Shown here: positions 30,401 to 37,569 of the stretch, one piece after another
Position numbering within the stretch: position 1 is the first letter of the stretch
Layout: the number at the start of each line of letters is the position of its first letter
Source of the DNA: Bacteroides sp.
GTDB taxonomy: Bacteria; Bacteroidota; Bacteroidia; Bacteroidales; Bacteroidaceae
NCBI GenBank assembly: GCA_020861095.1
Contig: JAJBTC010000196.1
Coordinates: 1-64,000, forward strand
Direction: 5' to 3'
DNA length: 64,000 bases
Position numbers and translations under genes: made by a program
The notes under the pieces: generated by a model
Seen by the model: only the letters and a program-made list of their open reading frames with translations
Databases searched by the model: none
Told to the model about the DNA's origin: nothing

Positions 30401-30995
30401 CGACGCGTACCTCCTGGGTCTTCATACCGATGTAAGTGACGACTAAGACCGATCTTTCGTCGAAATCTCCGGTGAGGCTGAAATTCCCGTTGACATCGGT
30501 GATTGTACCGTGGACCGTCCCTTTCAGGGTAACGTTGGCACCGATCAGTTCCTCTCCGCTTTCATCGACTACTTTGCCTGTAAGGGGCTTCCGGACTTGT
30601 GTGACAGATGGCTTCTCGTCTGCCTGGGCAGAAGTGGTAAGAAGAATGTAGGAGCCCTCGATGCTGTACTTTACATGGGTTTTCGCAAATATACCAGTCA
30701 GTACTTCCGGAACAGGTTTCTCTTTCGCATATACACTTACTTTCTGCCGGAGGTCTACAGTGGAGTTGACCACAAACAGGTAGTGGGTCTGTTGCTCAAT
30801 CTCACTCAGTACCTGTTCCAACGGACAGTTGCTGCGGGAAAGAGTGATCTGTGTGTTTTGACTGTGGCTATTCTCTGCATAGACGGAGAGAATCGGGAAA
30901 AAAGCCAGGAACCAGGTGATCTTCATCGTTCTGAATACGTGTCGGGTTTGTGTTTTTCGGGGCGGGAGTGTACCCCACAAAGAAAATTTATTCAT
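27414..30995 (-). CDS. SusC-type TonB receptor with STN signalling domain
   Basis: A 1193-residue TonB-dependent importer and transducer. The hydrophobic export signal MKITWFLAFFPILSVYA starts near residue 24, so the ORF start may include a 23-residue extension, which is common in this group. An STN domain (ITLSRSNCPLEQVLSEIEQQ, ~residues 50-115) marks a FecA-like receptor that signals to an anti-sigma factor. Then come the carboxypeptidase-like domain (LTGKVVDESGEELIGANV), the SusC signature EVVVVGYGTQRKENLTGSV, plug and barrel, ending GLQVSF. The FecR and ECF sigma genes directly upstream are its expected partners: ligand binding would activate transcription of the operon. Confidence 0.96.
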   Translation of the reverse strand: MNKFSLWGTLPPRKTQTRHVFRTMKITWFLAFFPILSVYAENSHSQNTQITLSRSNCPLEQVLSEIEQQTHYLFVVNSTVDLRQKVSVYAKEKPVPEVLTGIFAKTHVKYSIEGSYILLTTSAQADEKPSVTQVRKPLTGKVVDESGEELIGANVTLKGTVHGTITDVNGNFSLTGDFDERSVLVVTYIGMKTQEVRVGQQNHLVITLRTDYKTLDEVVVVGYGTQRKENLTGSVSTVNVKDQLTGRSIPDIARGLQGSAPGLTIRTNTGAIGTDASIRVRGIIGSVNGSSSPLVLVDNAEVSSLQIINPDDVESISILKDAASTSIYGTRAAFGVVLITTKKAREGEKFTINYSNNFSWRRPTVTPTISSAVKGAEMSWEAGLRSNPNLQEQRSDNFLYWNPESIERMREWERVYGHMKLSNEMVLGRDFEMIDNKLYFYRSFDAPDKYINKNAFQQTHNLSVSGTVSQTSYNLSLGYLEEEGVIQVNTDKFQRYNVTFGTSTKVNDRVNVRSKLIFSKTILETPYEYSTSDNYNSWYYLYRWPRIMPYGTYQGIPFRNAVTETEQANRNNRTNNYTRISLGTTIHLVKGLSVDMDYVYTRTDRLTRTNGGEVSGWNFWNGGLTHEVWTPASKNMVRNATDQSDFHVGNVVGRYNKEWSKHTLNALAGMNIEYYTNTGLTGERRDLVDPSKPEFSLATGDQFASGYHGHWACLGYFGRINYAYNGRYLLELNGRMDGSSRFPQNNLWGFFPSASAGWIVSEEAFMQPVKPWLSHVKIRASRGTIGNQDVESSSEKYVFLPILTSTSSEWVRGETAERTFGLPRAISSGFTWEKVTTTNIGADLRLFNDRLGVTFDRFTRVTSNMITSGEALPSTFGNTAPRVNFGELTTKGWEIAVDFRHRFTNGWGINAMASLYDARIKYTKYRSGSRLVTDIYEGKTYGEIWGYVTDRFFTEDDFDIAPDGTYVLKSHLADQSYISSGSGQSWFRFGPGDVKFKDLDGSGKIDKGDNTVDNPGDMKVIGNSTPRYEYGLRLGMDYKGIDLGVFLQGVGKRQLWSSGSIFVPGFAHTAAWYTHQEDYWTPENPNAFYPRLTPTGQSNNTMNFVIQTKYLLNMAYCRVKNVTIGYTLPQKIVRKAHIRNLRVYLNLENLFEFHHLGHIPIDPETNISTGDGGYIGRSYPYTRTTSLGLQVSF

Positions 30996-31142
30996 ATCTT
31001 TGCATGGATTTGATGGGTTAATAGTAAATGGATCAAGTAATTATCGTGTGAAGTCGAATGTCGGCAAGTTGGGTGTCGCGTGCCCCCATTCTTTGTCTGA
31101 TTAAGGAGGAGTTCCTTACTTCATTTTTTCCATAGGCCTGAA

Positions 31143-32078
31143 CTATTTGATGTGGATAAGGGGACGGCCCGGTTCACGCGTGTAGGTGAAGCGAAGGTCC
31201 TTTTGTAATATCTTCAGAGCGGCTTCGATACCGTCTTCCTGACGGAACTTTCCGCTGTATCGCCGGCTGGTATCGGTGCCAGGTTGCAGATGGATCTGTA
31301 CGTTGTAGTATTTCTCCAATTTTTTCAGGATCTGCCCGAAAGATTCGTTATCGAAGCAGATCAATCCTTCTTTCCAGCGATACGTATGGAGACCGGTGAT
31401 GGGAGAGATCGTTAATTTCCCTTCTGACAAACGGACGGCCTGGTCAGGCTCCAATACGATGGTTTCTTCGTCGCGTGTTACCTGTACCGATCCTTCCAGC
31501 AGGGAAGTGGTGAAGGAGTCATCCTGTGAATAGGCCTCTACATTGAACGTGGTTCCCAGCACTTCTATATCTCCATATACGGTATGTACCACAAAGGGTT
31601 TTCCGGGCTGGTGTGTCACTTCGAAATAGGCTTCTCCGTCTAAGGTAATCTCCCGCGACTTCTCTGTAAATAGTCCCGGATACTCCATCTTCGAACAGGA
31701 ATTGAGCCAGACAGAGGTTCCGTCGGGCAGCGTAACGTGTATCCGTTGGCCGATAGGGACTTCTAAGGAGAGCATTCCCGGTTCGGGAAGAGGGTCGTTC
31801 CCGAGAAGCCATATAGAAACGAAGAAGGTGATGGCTACGGTAGCTGCTGTTTGCAGCAGGGTACGCATGGGAATGGAGGCACGAAGACGCTGTCTCCGGG
31901 AAGCCGGTCTGACTCTCTTCCGGGGATCATACACCAGCAGGCAAGTATCGAACAACTTTCGCTCCCGCAACAGGATATCACGATGGGCCGGAGAACTTTC
32001 CAGCCATTTTCTGATCTCTGATTCTTCTTCCGGGGAGGTAGCACCCTCGAAAAAACGGTATAATGTCTCTTTATCCAT
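31143..32078 (-). CDS. FecR-family anti-sigma factor
   Basis: A 311-residue inner-membrane regulator. A cytoplasmic N-terminal segment (MDKETLYRFFEGATSPEEES) binds the sigma factor. One membrane helix follows at ~residues 75-95 (TVAITFFVSIWLLG). The periplasmic FecR domain has VPIGQRIHVTLPDGTSVWLN and GEAYFEVTHQPGKPFVVHT. The C-terminal DUF4974 domain (ESFGQILKKLEKYYNVQIHL) contacts the receptor's STN domain. It lies between the ECF sigma gene and the STN-bearing SusC, the standard order. Confidence 0.95.
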   Translation of the reverse strand: MDKETLYRFFEGATSPEEESEIRKWLESSPAHRDILLRERKLFDTCLLVYDPRKRVRPASRRQRLRASIPMRTLLQTAATVAITFFVSIWLLGNDPLPEPGMLSLEVPIGQRIHVTLPDGTSVWLNSCSKMEYPGLFTEKSREITLDGEAYFEVTHQPGKPFVVHTVYGDIEVLGTTFNVEAYSQDDSFTTSLLEGSVQVTRDEETIVLEPDQAVRLSEGKLTISPITGLHTYRWKEGLICFDNESFGQILKKLEKYYNVQIHLQPGTDTSRRYSGKFRQEDGIEAALKILQKDLRFTYTREPGRPLIHIK

Positions 32079-32375
32079 ACGTCTGTCTCGAAAGAAACCG
32101 ATCGGGCTTTGTGTGGCTTCTTAGTAGGATAGCAGATGAAGGAGCTTTACCCCTAGTGGAAAAATGTATTTTTTTCTAAAAAACGAAAAAAGAATCCCGG
32201 TCCCGGCCAGAACCTATAGCAGGTGTATACACAAAGACGGTCATATAGAAAAGAGGTAGGAGCGGTAAATGTGCAGGTAAACAGAGTTGCTGAGGTAAGC
32301 TTTCTCTCCGGCCGGGAAACATCCGGTTACGCCTGTCTGTCCGTGAAGTCATCCCGATCTTTCAGCAAAACGACT

Positions 32376-32936
32376 TCAATGCATAAAATAAAAAAGAAAA
32401 AGGGGCAGATAGTCTTTGAGCTCTATCCGCAACTCTTTGAGAGCTTTGGAAATATGGAACTCTACCCCTTTGACAGACATATGCATGTGTTGGGCGATCT
32501 CTTTCTGAGAGATATTTTGCATGCGGTTCATCAGAAATATCCGGCGGGTGCGTTCGGGCAGCCTGGCTAAGGCGCGTTCTACCAGCTGCTCTGCTTCGGC
32601 AGTGAAGATCTCATACGGTTCGCAGGCCTCCAGGGTAGAGATACGGGTAGATAATTCCCATTGGGCATGTGCGATCAATTTATCTTTCACCTCTTCCTGC
32701 AACTTTTTGTGTTGCAGGTAGTTGAGGCATTTGTGTTTGATGATGGTAAGCACATAGGCGGGTATGTTCCTCTCGTTCTCTAAGCGGTGCCTGTTTTCCC
32801 AGTAATAGAGCAGCGCATCGATCACATAATCTTCGGCAATGTCCGGATCCCGTACATAGGTCTGCGCGAAACGAATGAACCGTTCTTTGTAAGAGAACAG
32901 ATGATTGAATGCGGCCAGTTCGTTTCGTGTACTCAT
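32376..32936 (-). CDS. ECF sigma-70 factor
   Basis: A 186-residue extracytoplasmic-function sigma factor. Region 2 covers about residues 5-75 (FNHLFSYKERFIRFAQTYVR, AEDYVIDALLYYWE). Region 4 covers about 115-170, with the helix-turn-helix ISQKEIAQHMHMSVKGVEFH. The ORF starting at 32999 includes a TACTTTTG promoter box, so ATG at 32936 (MSTRNELAAF) is preferred. It is expected to be held by the FecR protein and to drive locus 2. The ~300 bp between this gene and fecR shows no gene and no clear promoter. Confidence 0.95.
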   Translation of the reverse strand: MSTRNELAAFNHLFSYKERFIRFAQTYVRDPDIAEDYVIDALLYYWENRHRLENERNIPAYVLTIIKHKCLNYLQHKKLQEEVKDKLIAHAQWELSTRISTLEACEPYEIFTAEAEQLVERALARLPERTRRIFLMNRMQNISQKEIAQHMHMSVKGVEFHISKALKELRIELKDYLPLFLFYFMH

Positions 32937-32955
32937 AATAGGGGTATTTTCCAAA

Positions 32956-32963
32956 CAAAAGTA
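32956..32963 (-). promoter_or_regulatory. -7 promoter box of the ECF sigma gene
   Basis: TACTTTTG on the minus strand, 20 bp before the 32936 ATG, fits TAnnTTTG. It suggests the sigma gene is itself read by the primary sigma factor. Confidence 0.55.
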
Positions 32964-33169
32964 ATAAAATAAATCAGGAAAAAAGCAGGGATCCGGCAAC
33001 TCTTCTGGTGTTCCCGTAACCCGATGGAGAAAAAAGAGACAGTTCGGGGCTTTGGGTATAAAGCTGATAAGCAGGAAATATCTGAATTATTTACGATGTA
33101 CGGACGAATGATTGGCAACCGGAATTGCATCTGAGTATGTATAAATCCTATATATACTTCTATCTCCGA

Positions 33170-33520
33170 TAACTTGTAGAGACGCATATTTGCGTCTCCA
33201 TATTTGCGTCTCAGCACACCGAATGGGAATGTATATACTCTGTGGTATGCTTTTTTTGTTGTACATATACCGCGGAGATGCACGCCACCTGCATCCCGGA
33301 GACGCACGCCTCTGTGTTGGACGTACACCGCGGAGACGTAAATATGGAGACGTAAATATGGAGACGTAAATATGGAGACGCACATATGGAGACGCACATA
33401 TGGAGACGCAAATATGGAGACGCAAATATGCGTCTCTACAGGGCATCCTCTTCTCTGTACATGATATGATAGGAACGTATGTGGTGGATGAGTGTATAGA
33501 CAAATAGTATACCGCTTGTC
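33170..33520. repeat. R1-variant repeat module with 14-bp tandem array
   Basis: R1 variants (GTAGAGACGCATATTTGCGT) are followed by AGCACACCGAATGGGAAT, TTTTTTTGTTG and a right copy, in the same order as at 16540-17010. Inside, 33332-33429 is an exact array of seven 14-bp units (GGAGACGTAAATAT, drifting to GGAGACGCAAATAT). It lies in the 975-bp gap 32937-33911, which has no credible gene. Minus-strand ORFs over the array translate the repeat in three frames. Confidence 0.85.
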
Positions 33521-33911
33521 TTCGGACCGATACGGGAGTATATATACAATTCATGGATGAATACTTACTTATCATCGTAAATCGTCACGACCCTTGGGTG
33601 GCAATGCGCTGACCAGAGTCATGAGACAGCCCTATCTCCTGAATAACTTTCGATGGCTCAGCATTGGCCTTTCCGGAATTACCGTACTGAACCAGGGGTC
33701 GGTGAAGCTAATCCAGGAAAAGGTAAAAGGGGAATGGATGCTAAACTTTTTAAACATTATTTTGTTAATGTAAAATGAAGGTAAGTGTTTCCTTTTCGTA
33801 AATCATCTGCTTTTTTGTACAGATCTGCATGGTAACATAGTACATATACAGGATGAAAGTTTTTACGGGAAGACACGGACTGTACTTTTATCTGATTAAT
33901 CCGTTCTATAC

Positions 33912-34865
33912 ATGAAGAAAATTTGTTTATCTCTCTTTTTTCTGACGCTCTTTTCACAGGGTTTCTCTCAGGTCCAGGCGCAATACTATGAATTTACCAC
34001 GGAGGCCCTGGGGCTTTTCGAAGAAGAAAAATACCTGCAGGCGGCACGCCTCTATTCCAAAGCTTTCTCTTTGCCTGAGGCTCCTGTCGCCGATACGGAT
34101 CGCTACAACGCGGCTGCCTGCTGGTCCATGGCAGGCCGGATAGATTCGGCTTTTGTTCAGTTGTATAAGATCGCGGGCAATGGAGATTATGAAATGCTGG
34201 AATATATCAACGGAGATACGGATCTGGACAATCTCAGATCTGACTATCGCTGGGATGAGGTAATGAGTCTGCTGCGTACCAATAAATTGCGTGCGGATAT
34301 CCGCCTGAACCGTCCTTTGATGGCGAAACTGGAAAAGATCTACGATGATGTATTGCTGTATCGGAATCAGTATCAGGAAATACGACAGCAATACGGTCCG
34401 CAGTCCGACCTGCTGGTGGCACAATTGGATCTGATGCGCGAACAGGATTCTATCCAGCTTGCCGAGGTCACCCAGATCTTAGACAAGCGCGGATGGTTGG
34501 GAAAGGAGATCGTGGGCCGGAAAGGAAATCGCGCATTCTTTATGGTATTGCAATATGCCGACCCGGAGGTGCAGGAGAAGTACCTGCCTATGATGCGGGA
34601 GGCGGTAAAGGCAGGAGAAGCCTATCCGGCCGATCTGGCTCAGCTGGAAGATCAACTCTCTATAGAGAAGCATGGCAAACAGTTGTATGGGACTCAGATC
34701 GGATACGATGCGGAGAGCGGCAGGTATTATATATATCCTGTGGAAGATCCTTACCGATTGAATGAAAGGCGATCGGCAGTAGGGCTCAACCCGATGCAGG
34801 ATTATCTGAATCTGTTTGGCCTGGTGTGGAACCCGCAATTGTACGGCCCTGCTTCGGAAGAATAA
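33912..34865 (+). CDS. Exported DUF6624-like protein with short TPR region
   Basis: A 317-residue protein with signal peptide MKKICLSLFFLTLFSQGFSQVQA. Residues ~25-90 form a TPR-like pair of helices (ALGLFEEEKYLQAARLYSKA, DRYNAAACWSMAGRIDSAF). The C-terminal part (ILDKRGWLGKEIVGRKGNRAFF, LPMMREAVKAGEAYPADLAQL, YGTQI) matches the DUF6624 family. The YGTQ motif and conserved histidine-rich turn (SIEKHGKQLYGTQ) are its hallmark. Biochemical role unknown. Followed by a hairpin terminator shared with the convergent tRNA gene. Confidence 0.78.
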   Translation: MKKICLSLFFLTLFSQGFSQVQAQYYEFTTEALGLFEEEKYLQAARLYSKAFSLPEAPVADTDRYNAAACWSMAGRIDSAFVQLYKIAGNGDYEMLEYINGDTDLDNLRSDYRWDEVMSLLRTNKLRADIRLNRPLMAKLEKIYDDVLLYRNQYQEIRQQYGPQSDLLVAQLDLMREQDSIQLAEVTQILDKRGWLGKEIVGRKGNRAFFMVLQYADPEVQEKYLPMMREAVKAGEAYPADLAQLEDQLSIEKHGKQLYGTQIGYDAESGRYYIYPVEDPYRLNERRSAVGLNPMQDYLNLFGLVWNPQLYGPASEE

Positions 34866-34946
34866 AGAGTAAAAAATAAAAAAGTGATGGGGATGCTATT
34901 GTGCTCTTTTTAGATAAGAGTTTGTCAATCAGACGTTTTTTAAATG

Positions 34947-34988
34947 AAAAAACCGGATATAAAGGAAATTCCTGAATATCCGGTTTTT
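34947..34988. terminator. Bidirectional terminator between DUF6624 gene and tRNA-Asn
   Basis: Stem AAAAACCGGATAT / ATATCCGGTTTTT with A and T tracts on both sides. It ends transcription from either direction. Confidence 0.8.
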
Positions 34989-34990
34989 CG

Positions 34991-35064
34991 CTCTTCCTCT
35001 TGGACTTGAACCAAGGACCCTCTGATTAACAGTCAGATGCTCTAACCAACTGAGCTAAGGAAGA
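34991..35064 (-). tRNA. tRNA-Asn (GTT), copy 1
   Basis: A 74-nt cloverleaf. Acceptor stem TCTTCCT pairs with AGGAAGA; D stem GCTC/GAGC; anticodon arm TCTGA-CTGTTAA-TCAGA gives anticodon GTT (Asn); T arm CTTGG-TTCAAGT-CCAAG; discriminator G. No CCA is encoded. The sequence is identical to the copy at 37570. The upstream promoter has TACTTTTG, with ATTG 20 bp further up. Confidence 0.97.
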
Positions 35065-35085
35065 ATGTTTGTTTCAATGCGATTG

Positions 35086-35093
35086 CAAAAGTA
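35086..35093 (-). promoter_or_regulatory. -7 promoter box of tRNA-Asn copy 1
   Basis: TACTTTTG with ATTG at 20-bp spacing. The same arrangement is found upstream of copy 2. Confidence 0.65.
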
Positions 35094-35354
35094 ATAGCTT
35101 ATTTTGATATATGCAATTTTTGAGAAATAAAAAATAGGAATTAAATCGTTAGCCGCTGGTTTATAGATAGATGGTGACTTTCACTATGGACGTCCGGAAA
35201 GTGACGGATCGTGGGGCGGTGAGATCCGTACCACGTTCTGCATATTCAAAAGTGTACCTACGCTCCTTCGGAAATTATTTACTTAAAGTTTTTGTATTTT
35301 CTGCCTTCACACCTTCACAGGGATATATAAGGTGTTGTATACGAAACTATTAAA

Positions 35355-35403
35355 TGTGAAGGCAGACTGTTTTTTATGCTTTCACCTGCTTTCACGCCTT
35401 CAC
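35355..35403. repeat. Left member of ~50-bp inverted repeat pair
   Basis: About 49 bp (TGTGAAGGCAGACTG... to ...TTTCACGCCTTCAC) recurs in inverted orientation at 37274-37322, with differences only around the T tract. A shorter copy of its end (TCTGCCTTCACA, 35300-35311) makes a local hairpin. It lies in the gene-poor segment between the two tRNA-Asn genes. Confidence 0.85.
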
Positions 35404-35532
35404 CGTGTATCGTCCGGGTTTGGGTTGACTGGTTGGAATGTATTCATCCTGTTACAGATAGTTCTCTCTTCCCTTTTGTTGAAAGAAAAAAAATGGTGAG
35501 TTGTTATCTGTATGATCTACTGGAAGTTCTGT

Positions 35533-35815
35533 AAGCACGTTCGATCCCAGCCCGACTTGTCCCGATTTATCGGGAGGGTAAGGAGAAGTGCAGGGAACCG
35601 GAGCGAGCCGCCACCCTGGGTATACACAGATGCGAAACAAAGAGTGCTGAAAGTACGACCGAAACTTAAGATGTTCCATTTCTTTCGATCGTACTTTGAC
35701 TGCGTCTACCGTTGGTTCAGCACTCACTTACGTATGCGGTTCGCAGCCCAGGGTGGTGTCAGACTACACTGCGTTTTGTCTTCCTGACCCTGGGCTGGAA
35801 TCGGCCGTGTTTCCA
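35533..35815. repeat. R4 MITE-like element with inserted R3 motif
   Basis: Ends GTTCGATCCCAGCCCG and CCCTGGGCTGGAATCGG are inverted relatives of the 20950 copy. Relative to that copy it has gained an R3 segment (GACTGCGTCTACCGTTGGTT, 35697-35723) and a small hairpin (TCCCGATTTATCGGGA), so repeats have inserted into repeats. Confidence 0.75.
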
Positions 35816-35867
35816 GCACTTAGAGATAGACCGATTTTTCCATGTGGAGACCGCTTCTTTTCCTGCT

Positions 35868-36131
35868 TTATAAATCTGCTGGTTTTATAATAAGCAGATT
35901 GTTATCTACGATTACATCTACCTGGCTGTTAATGGGAAAACCTACCCGATCGAGCCATACTCCCATCAGTCGCAGAAAAGGAATGGATTTGAGTCCGTTG
36001 CTGCTTTTTTTGTTGACTACGCTTTGGGAAGAGACAGTAAGCCGCCTGAGGTGCAGACTTTCATCTGAATTTTTGATCTTTAAGACTTTGGCTTTGAGAG
36101 ACTTTTTACCGGAGGCTTTCGCCGGGTTCAC
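35868..36131 (-). CDS. SymE-like toxin-family protein
   Basis: An 87-residue protein. The C-terminal half, IPFLRLMGVWLDRVGFPINSQ then VDVIVDNNLLIIKPA, matches the SymE_toxin domain (L-G-x-WL-xx-GF-xxG-xx-V-x-V-x-x-x-L-I-I). SymE is an AbrB-fold nuclease/RNA-binding toxin of type I systems. The basic N-terminus (KKSLKAKVLKIKNSDESLHL) carries a second strand-like segment. No ATG is in frame; a GTG at 36131 is the probable start, 19 bp from leader arm 3. It sits alone between two tRNA-Asn genes behind a structured leader and a TATCTTTG promoter. Similarity is recognised by eye, so the family call is probable, not certain. Confidence 0.68.
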   Translation of the reverse strand: MNPAKASGKKSLKAKVLKIKNSDESLHLRRLTVSSQSVVNKKSSNGLKSIPFLRLMGVWLDRVGFPINSQVDVIVDNNLLIIKPADL

Positions 36132-36345
36132 TTTTTTGGTAGTTCTTTTTAAACTGTTCGGTATAACAAAAAAATTAAAGGGTGAATAAAGAAAGGCAGG
36201 TCTCGCCGAACAGTTTACAATAACATAATATTATATATGTCACCAAAAAAGTTTCGGGACTTGCACCCGTAAGCCTGCCTTGTTTTCTTTTAAAATCTGA
36301 GAATGACATGTTATTAATATTATTTATATGTAAACTTATTCGGTA
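36132..36345 (-). ncRNA. Structured leader RNA of the SymE-like gene (predicted)
   Basis: Transcription from the box at 36349-36356 would begin near arm 1 and give a leader of about 210 nt. Arm 1 (36304-36345), arm 2 (36206-36242) and arm 3 (36150-36161) are related. Arm 2 can pair with arm 1 over most of ~37 bp, or with arm 3 as a perfect 12-bp stem (AAACTGTTCGG core). A loop hairpin with a 7-nt loop (ACGGG-TGCAAGT-CCCGA) resembles a tRNA T arm. An extra 8-bp match (36193-36200 with 36274-36281) would form a pseudoknot with the arm 1-2 fold. Regulatory role is inferred; no known riboswitch family was recognised. Confidence 0.5.
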
Positions 36346-36348
36346 CTG

Positions 36349-36356
36349 CAAAGATA
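36349..36356 (-). promoter_or_regulatory. -7 promoter box of the SymE-like leader
   Basis: TATCTTTG on the minus strand matches TAnnTTTG, with ATTG 21 bp upstream as a weak -33 box. The predicted RNA starts at leader arm 1. Confidence 0.6.
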
Positions 36357-36404
36357 GGAAATAGTTACCAAAATCTGCAATAAAATCTTTCATTAATGAT
36401 CAGG

Positions 36405-36545
36405 TATTTAGTTTACAATGTATCTATAGTGCTATAGACACGAGCGATTCCAGCCCAGAGTAAGGTGAAGTGTAGAGGAACGGAGCGAGCCGCCACACTG
36501 GATATAAAAATGATGATAAAAAGTGAGTGCTTCCAGCACTTTTCA
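36405..36545. repeat. R4 element, partial copy
   Basis: The left part of the R4 element (GTTTACAATGTATCTATAGT, then GCGATTCCAGCCCAGAGTAA, GAGCGAGCCGCCAC) matches 20950 onward; the right half is missing or degraded. A second shared segment (GTTTGGGTTGACTGGTT) lies at 36659 and again at 35418. Confidence 0.7.
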
Positions 36546-36987
36546 TATTTGCTGGTCAGATCTATCCATTGCCTGGTTGACTTCGTAAATCTGCGATTCA
36601 GGAGTCTTTTATAGGAAATTGTGTCTGATCTCCTTCCACTAAAGAGAAGAAAAACCGTTTGGGTTGACTGGTTAAGTGTATTCATCCTATTATAAAGAGG
36701 GGGCTTCATCACTTTGGTTGAAAGTCAGTTTGATAGAAAGCCTACCCTTCCTGCTTTCCGAAGCAGTGATCGATGTAGTAATCGAATAGTAAACGACGAA
36801 ACTATATATGGAAGCGATATACGATAGAGAAGAACTTATCACGTACACTCTGCGCCCTGAGAGGGGTATACCCAACAGACATAGTGGTTTGCGACTTGTT
36901 CCGACTGTCCTGTAGGTGTGTAGGCATTACTGTATCCGGGTGTTCTTTACAGGATAGGGTATTGTTTATTCCATGGTATCTTAGTAA

Positions 36988-37075
36988 TCCCATGCCATGG
37001 GACAATACGTCCCGCGGCGTGAAACGATATATCCCACGTCGTGAAACAATAAATCCCACGGCGTGGGATCAGGAA
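36988..37075. repeat. 22-bp tandem repeat, four units
   Basis: Units start at 36988, 37010, 37032 and 37054. The form is TCCCACGGCGTGAAACAATA plus two bases, with the first and last units closed into palindromes (CCCATGCCATGGG, CCCACGGCGTGGG). There are no unique spacers, so it is not a CRISPR. No gene is seen from 36405 to 37569; the ORFs there are read through repeats. Confidence 0.85.
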
Positions 37076-37273
37076 TGTATCTGTATACGTGCAGATGGTT
37101 TCCTGTGTGTTGACAGCCGTTCAACAGTGTTTTTCTTCGCTTTACCTGAAAGAGTCCGGGTATCTCTCTCATGAACTCTTCCGGAACAGGGAATTGTATA
37201 TGCGTTTGGTTATTTTGTTGAAGTAATTGATTGATAATTAATTGAATATTGTATTTAGGTAAGCTGTTTATGT

Positions 37274-37322
37274 GTGAAGGCGTGAAAGCAGGTGAAAGCA
37301 TAAAAAAGTAGTCTGCCTTCAC
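37274..37322. repeat. Right member of ~50-bp inverted repeat pair
   Basis: Reverse complement of the segment at 35355-35403 with about two differences. The pair encloses roughly 1.97 kb containing two R4 copies, the SymE-like gene, its leader and the 22-bp array. Confidence 0.85.
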
Positions 37323-37569
37323 ACATAAAGAACTGATATAAAGTTATTTCGTGCTATCGGTGAAGGCGTGAAGACAATAATCATAAAAAATCTAAGTAGA
37401 AAATCCGGAGGAATGGTACATGAAGGAAAAGGAATGAAAAGTCCGGTAGATAGTATAGAAAGAAATTACAGGATATTCCGGAGTCTGTTTACCCGGACGG
37501 TGGTACGCTGCAAAGCGGAAGAGATACTTTTCATAAAAAAAGTACGACCACCGGGTCATACCTTTTTTG

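Noticed and set aside
31003-31010. TATCTTTG facing right at the start of the STN-type SusC gene
   Set aside because: It points away from SusC and no plus-strand gene follows; probably chance or antisense, so not listed as a promoter.
33087-33575. Minus-strand ORFs with repeats such as RLHMCVSI
   Set aside because: They translate the 14-bp tandem array in successive frames; a 14-bp unit cycles through all frames and yields a pseudo-repeat peptide.
36243-36303. tRNA-like or group II intron segment suggested by GGGTGCAAGTCCC
   Set aside because: Only a T-arm-like hairpin is present; no cloverleaf, domain V or reverse transcriptase was found.
36175-36393. 72-aa minus-strand ORF in the SymE leader
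   Set aside because: It lies in a region better explained as structured RNA, and its promoter box falls inside the ORF; no recognisable family or export signal.
36988-37075. Possible CRISPR array
   Set aside because: Units are contiguous with no unique spacers and no cas genes are in the window; the same holds for the 8355 and 33332 arrays.
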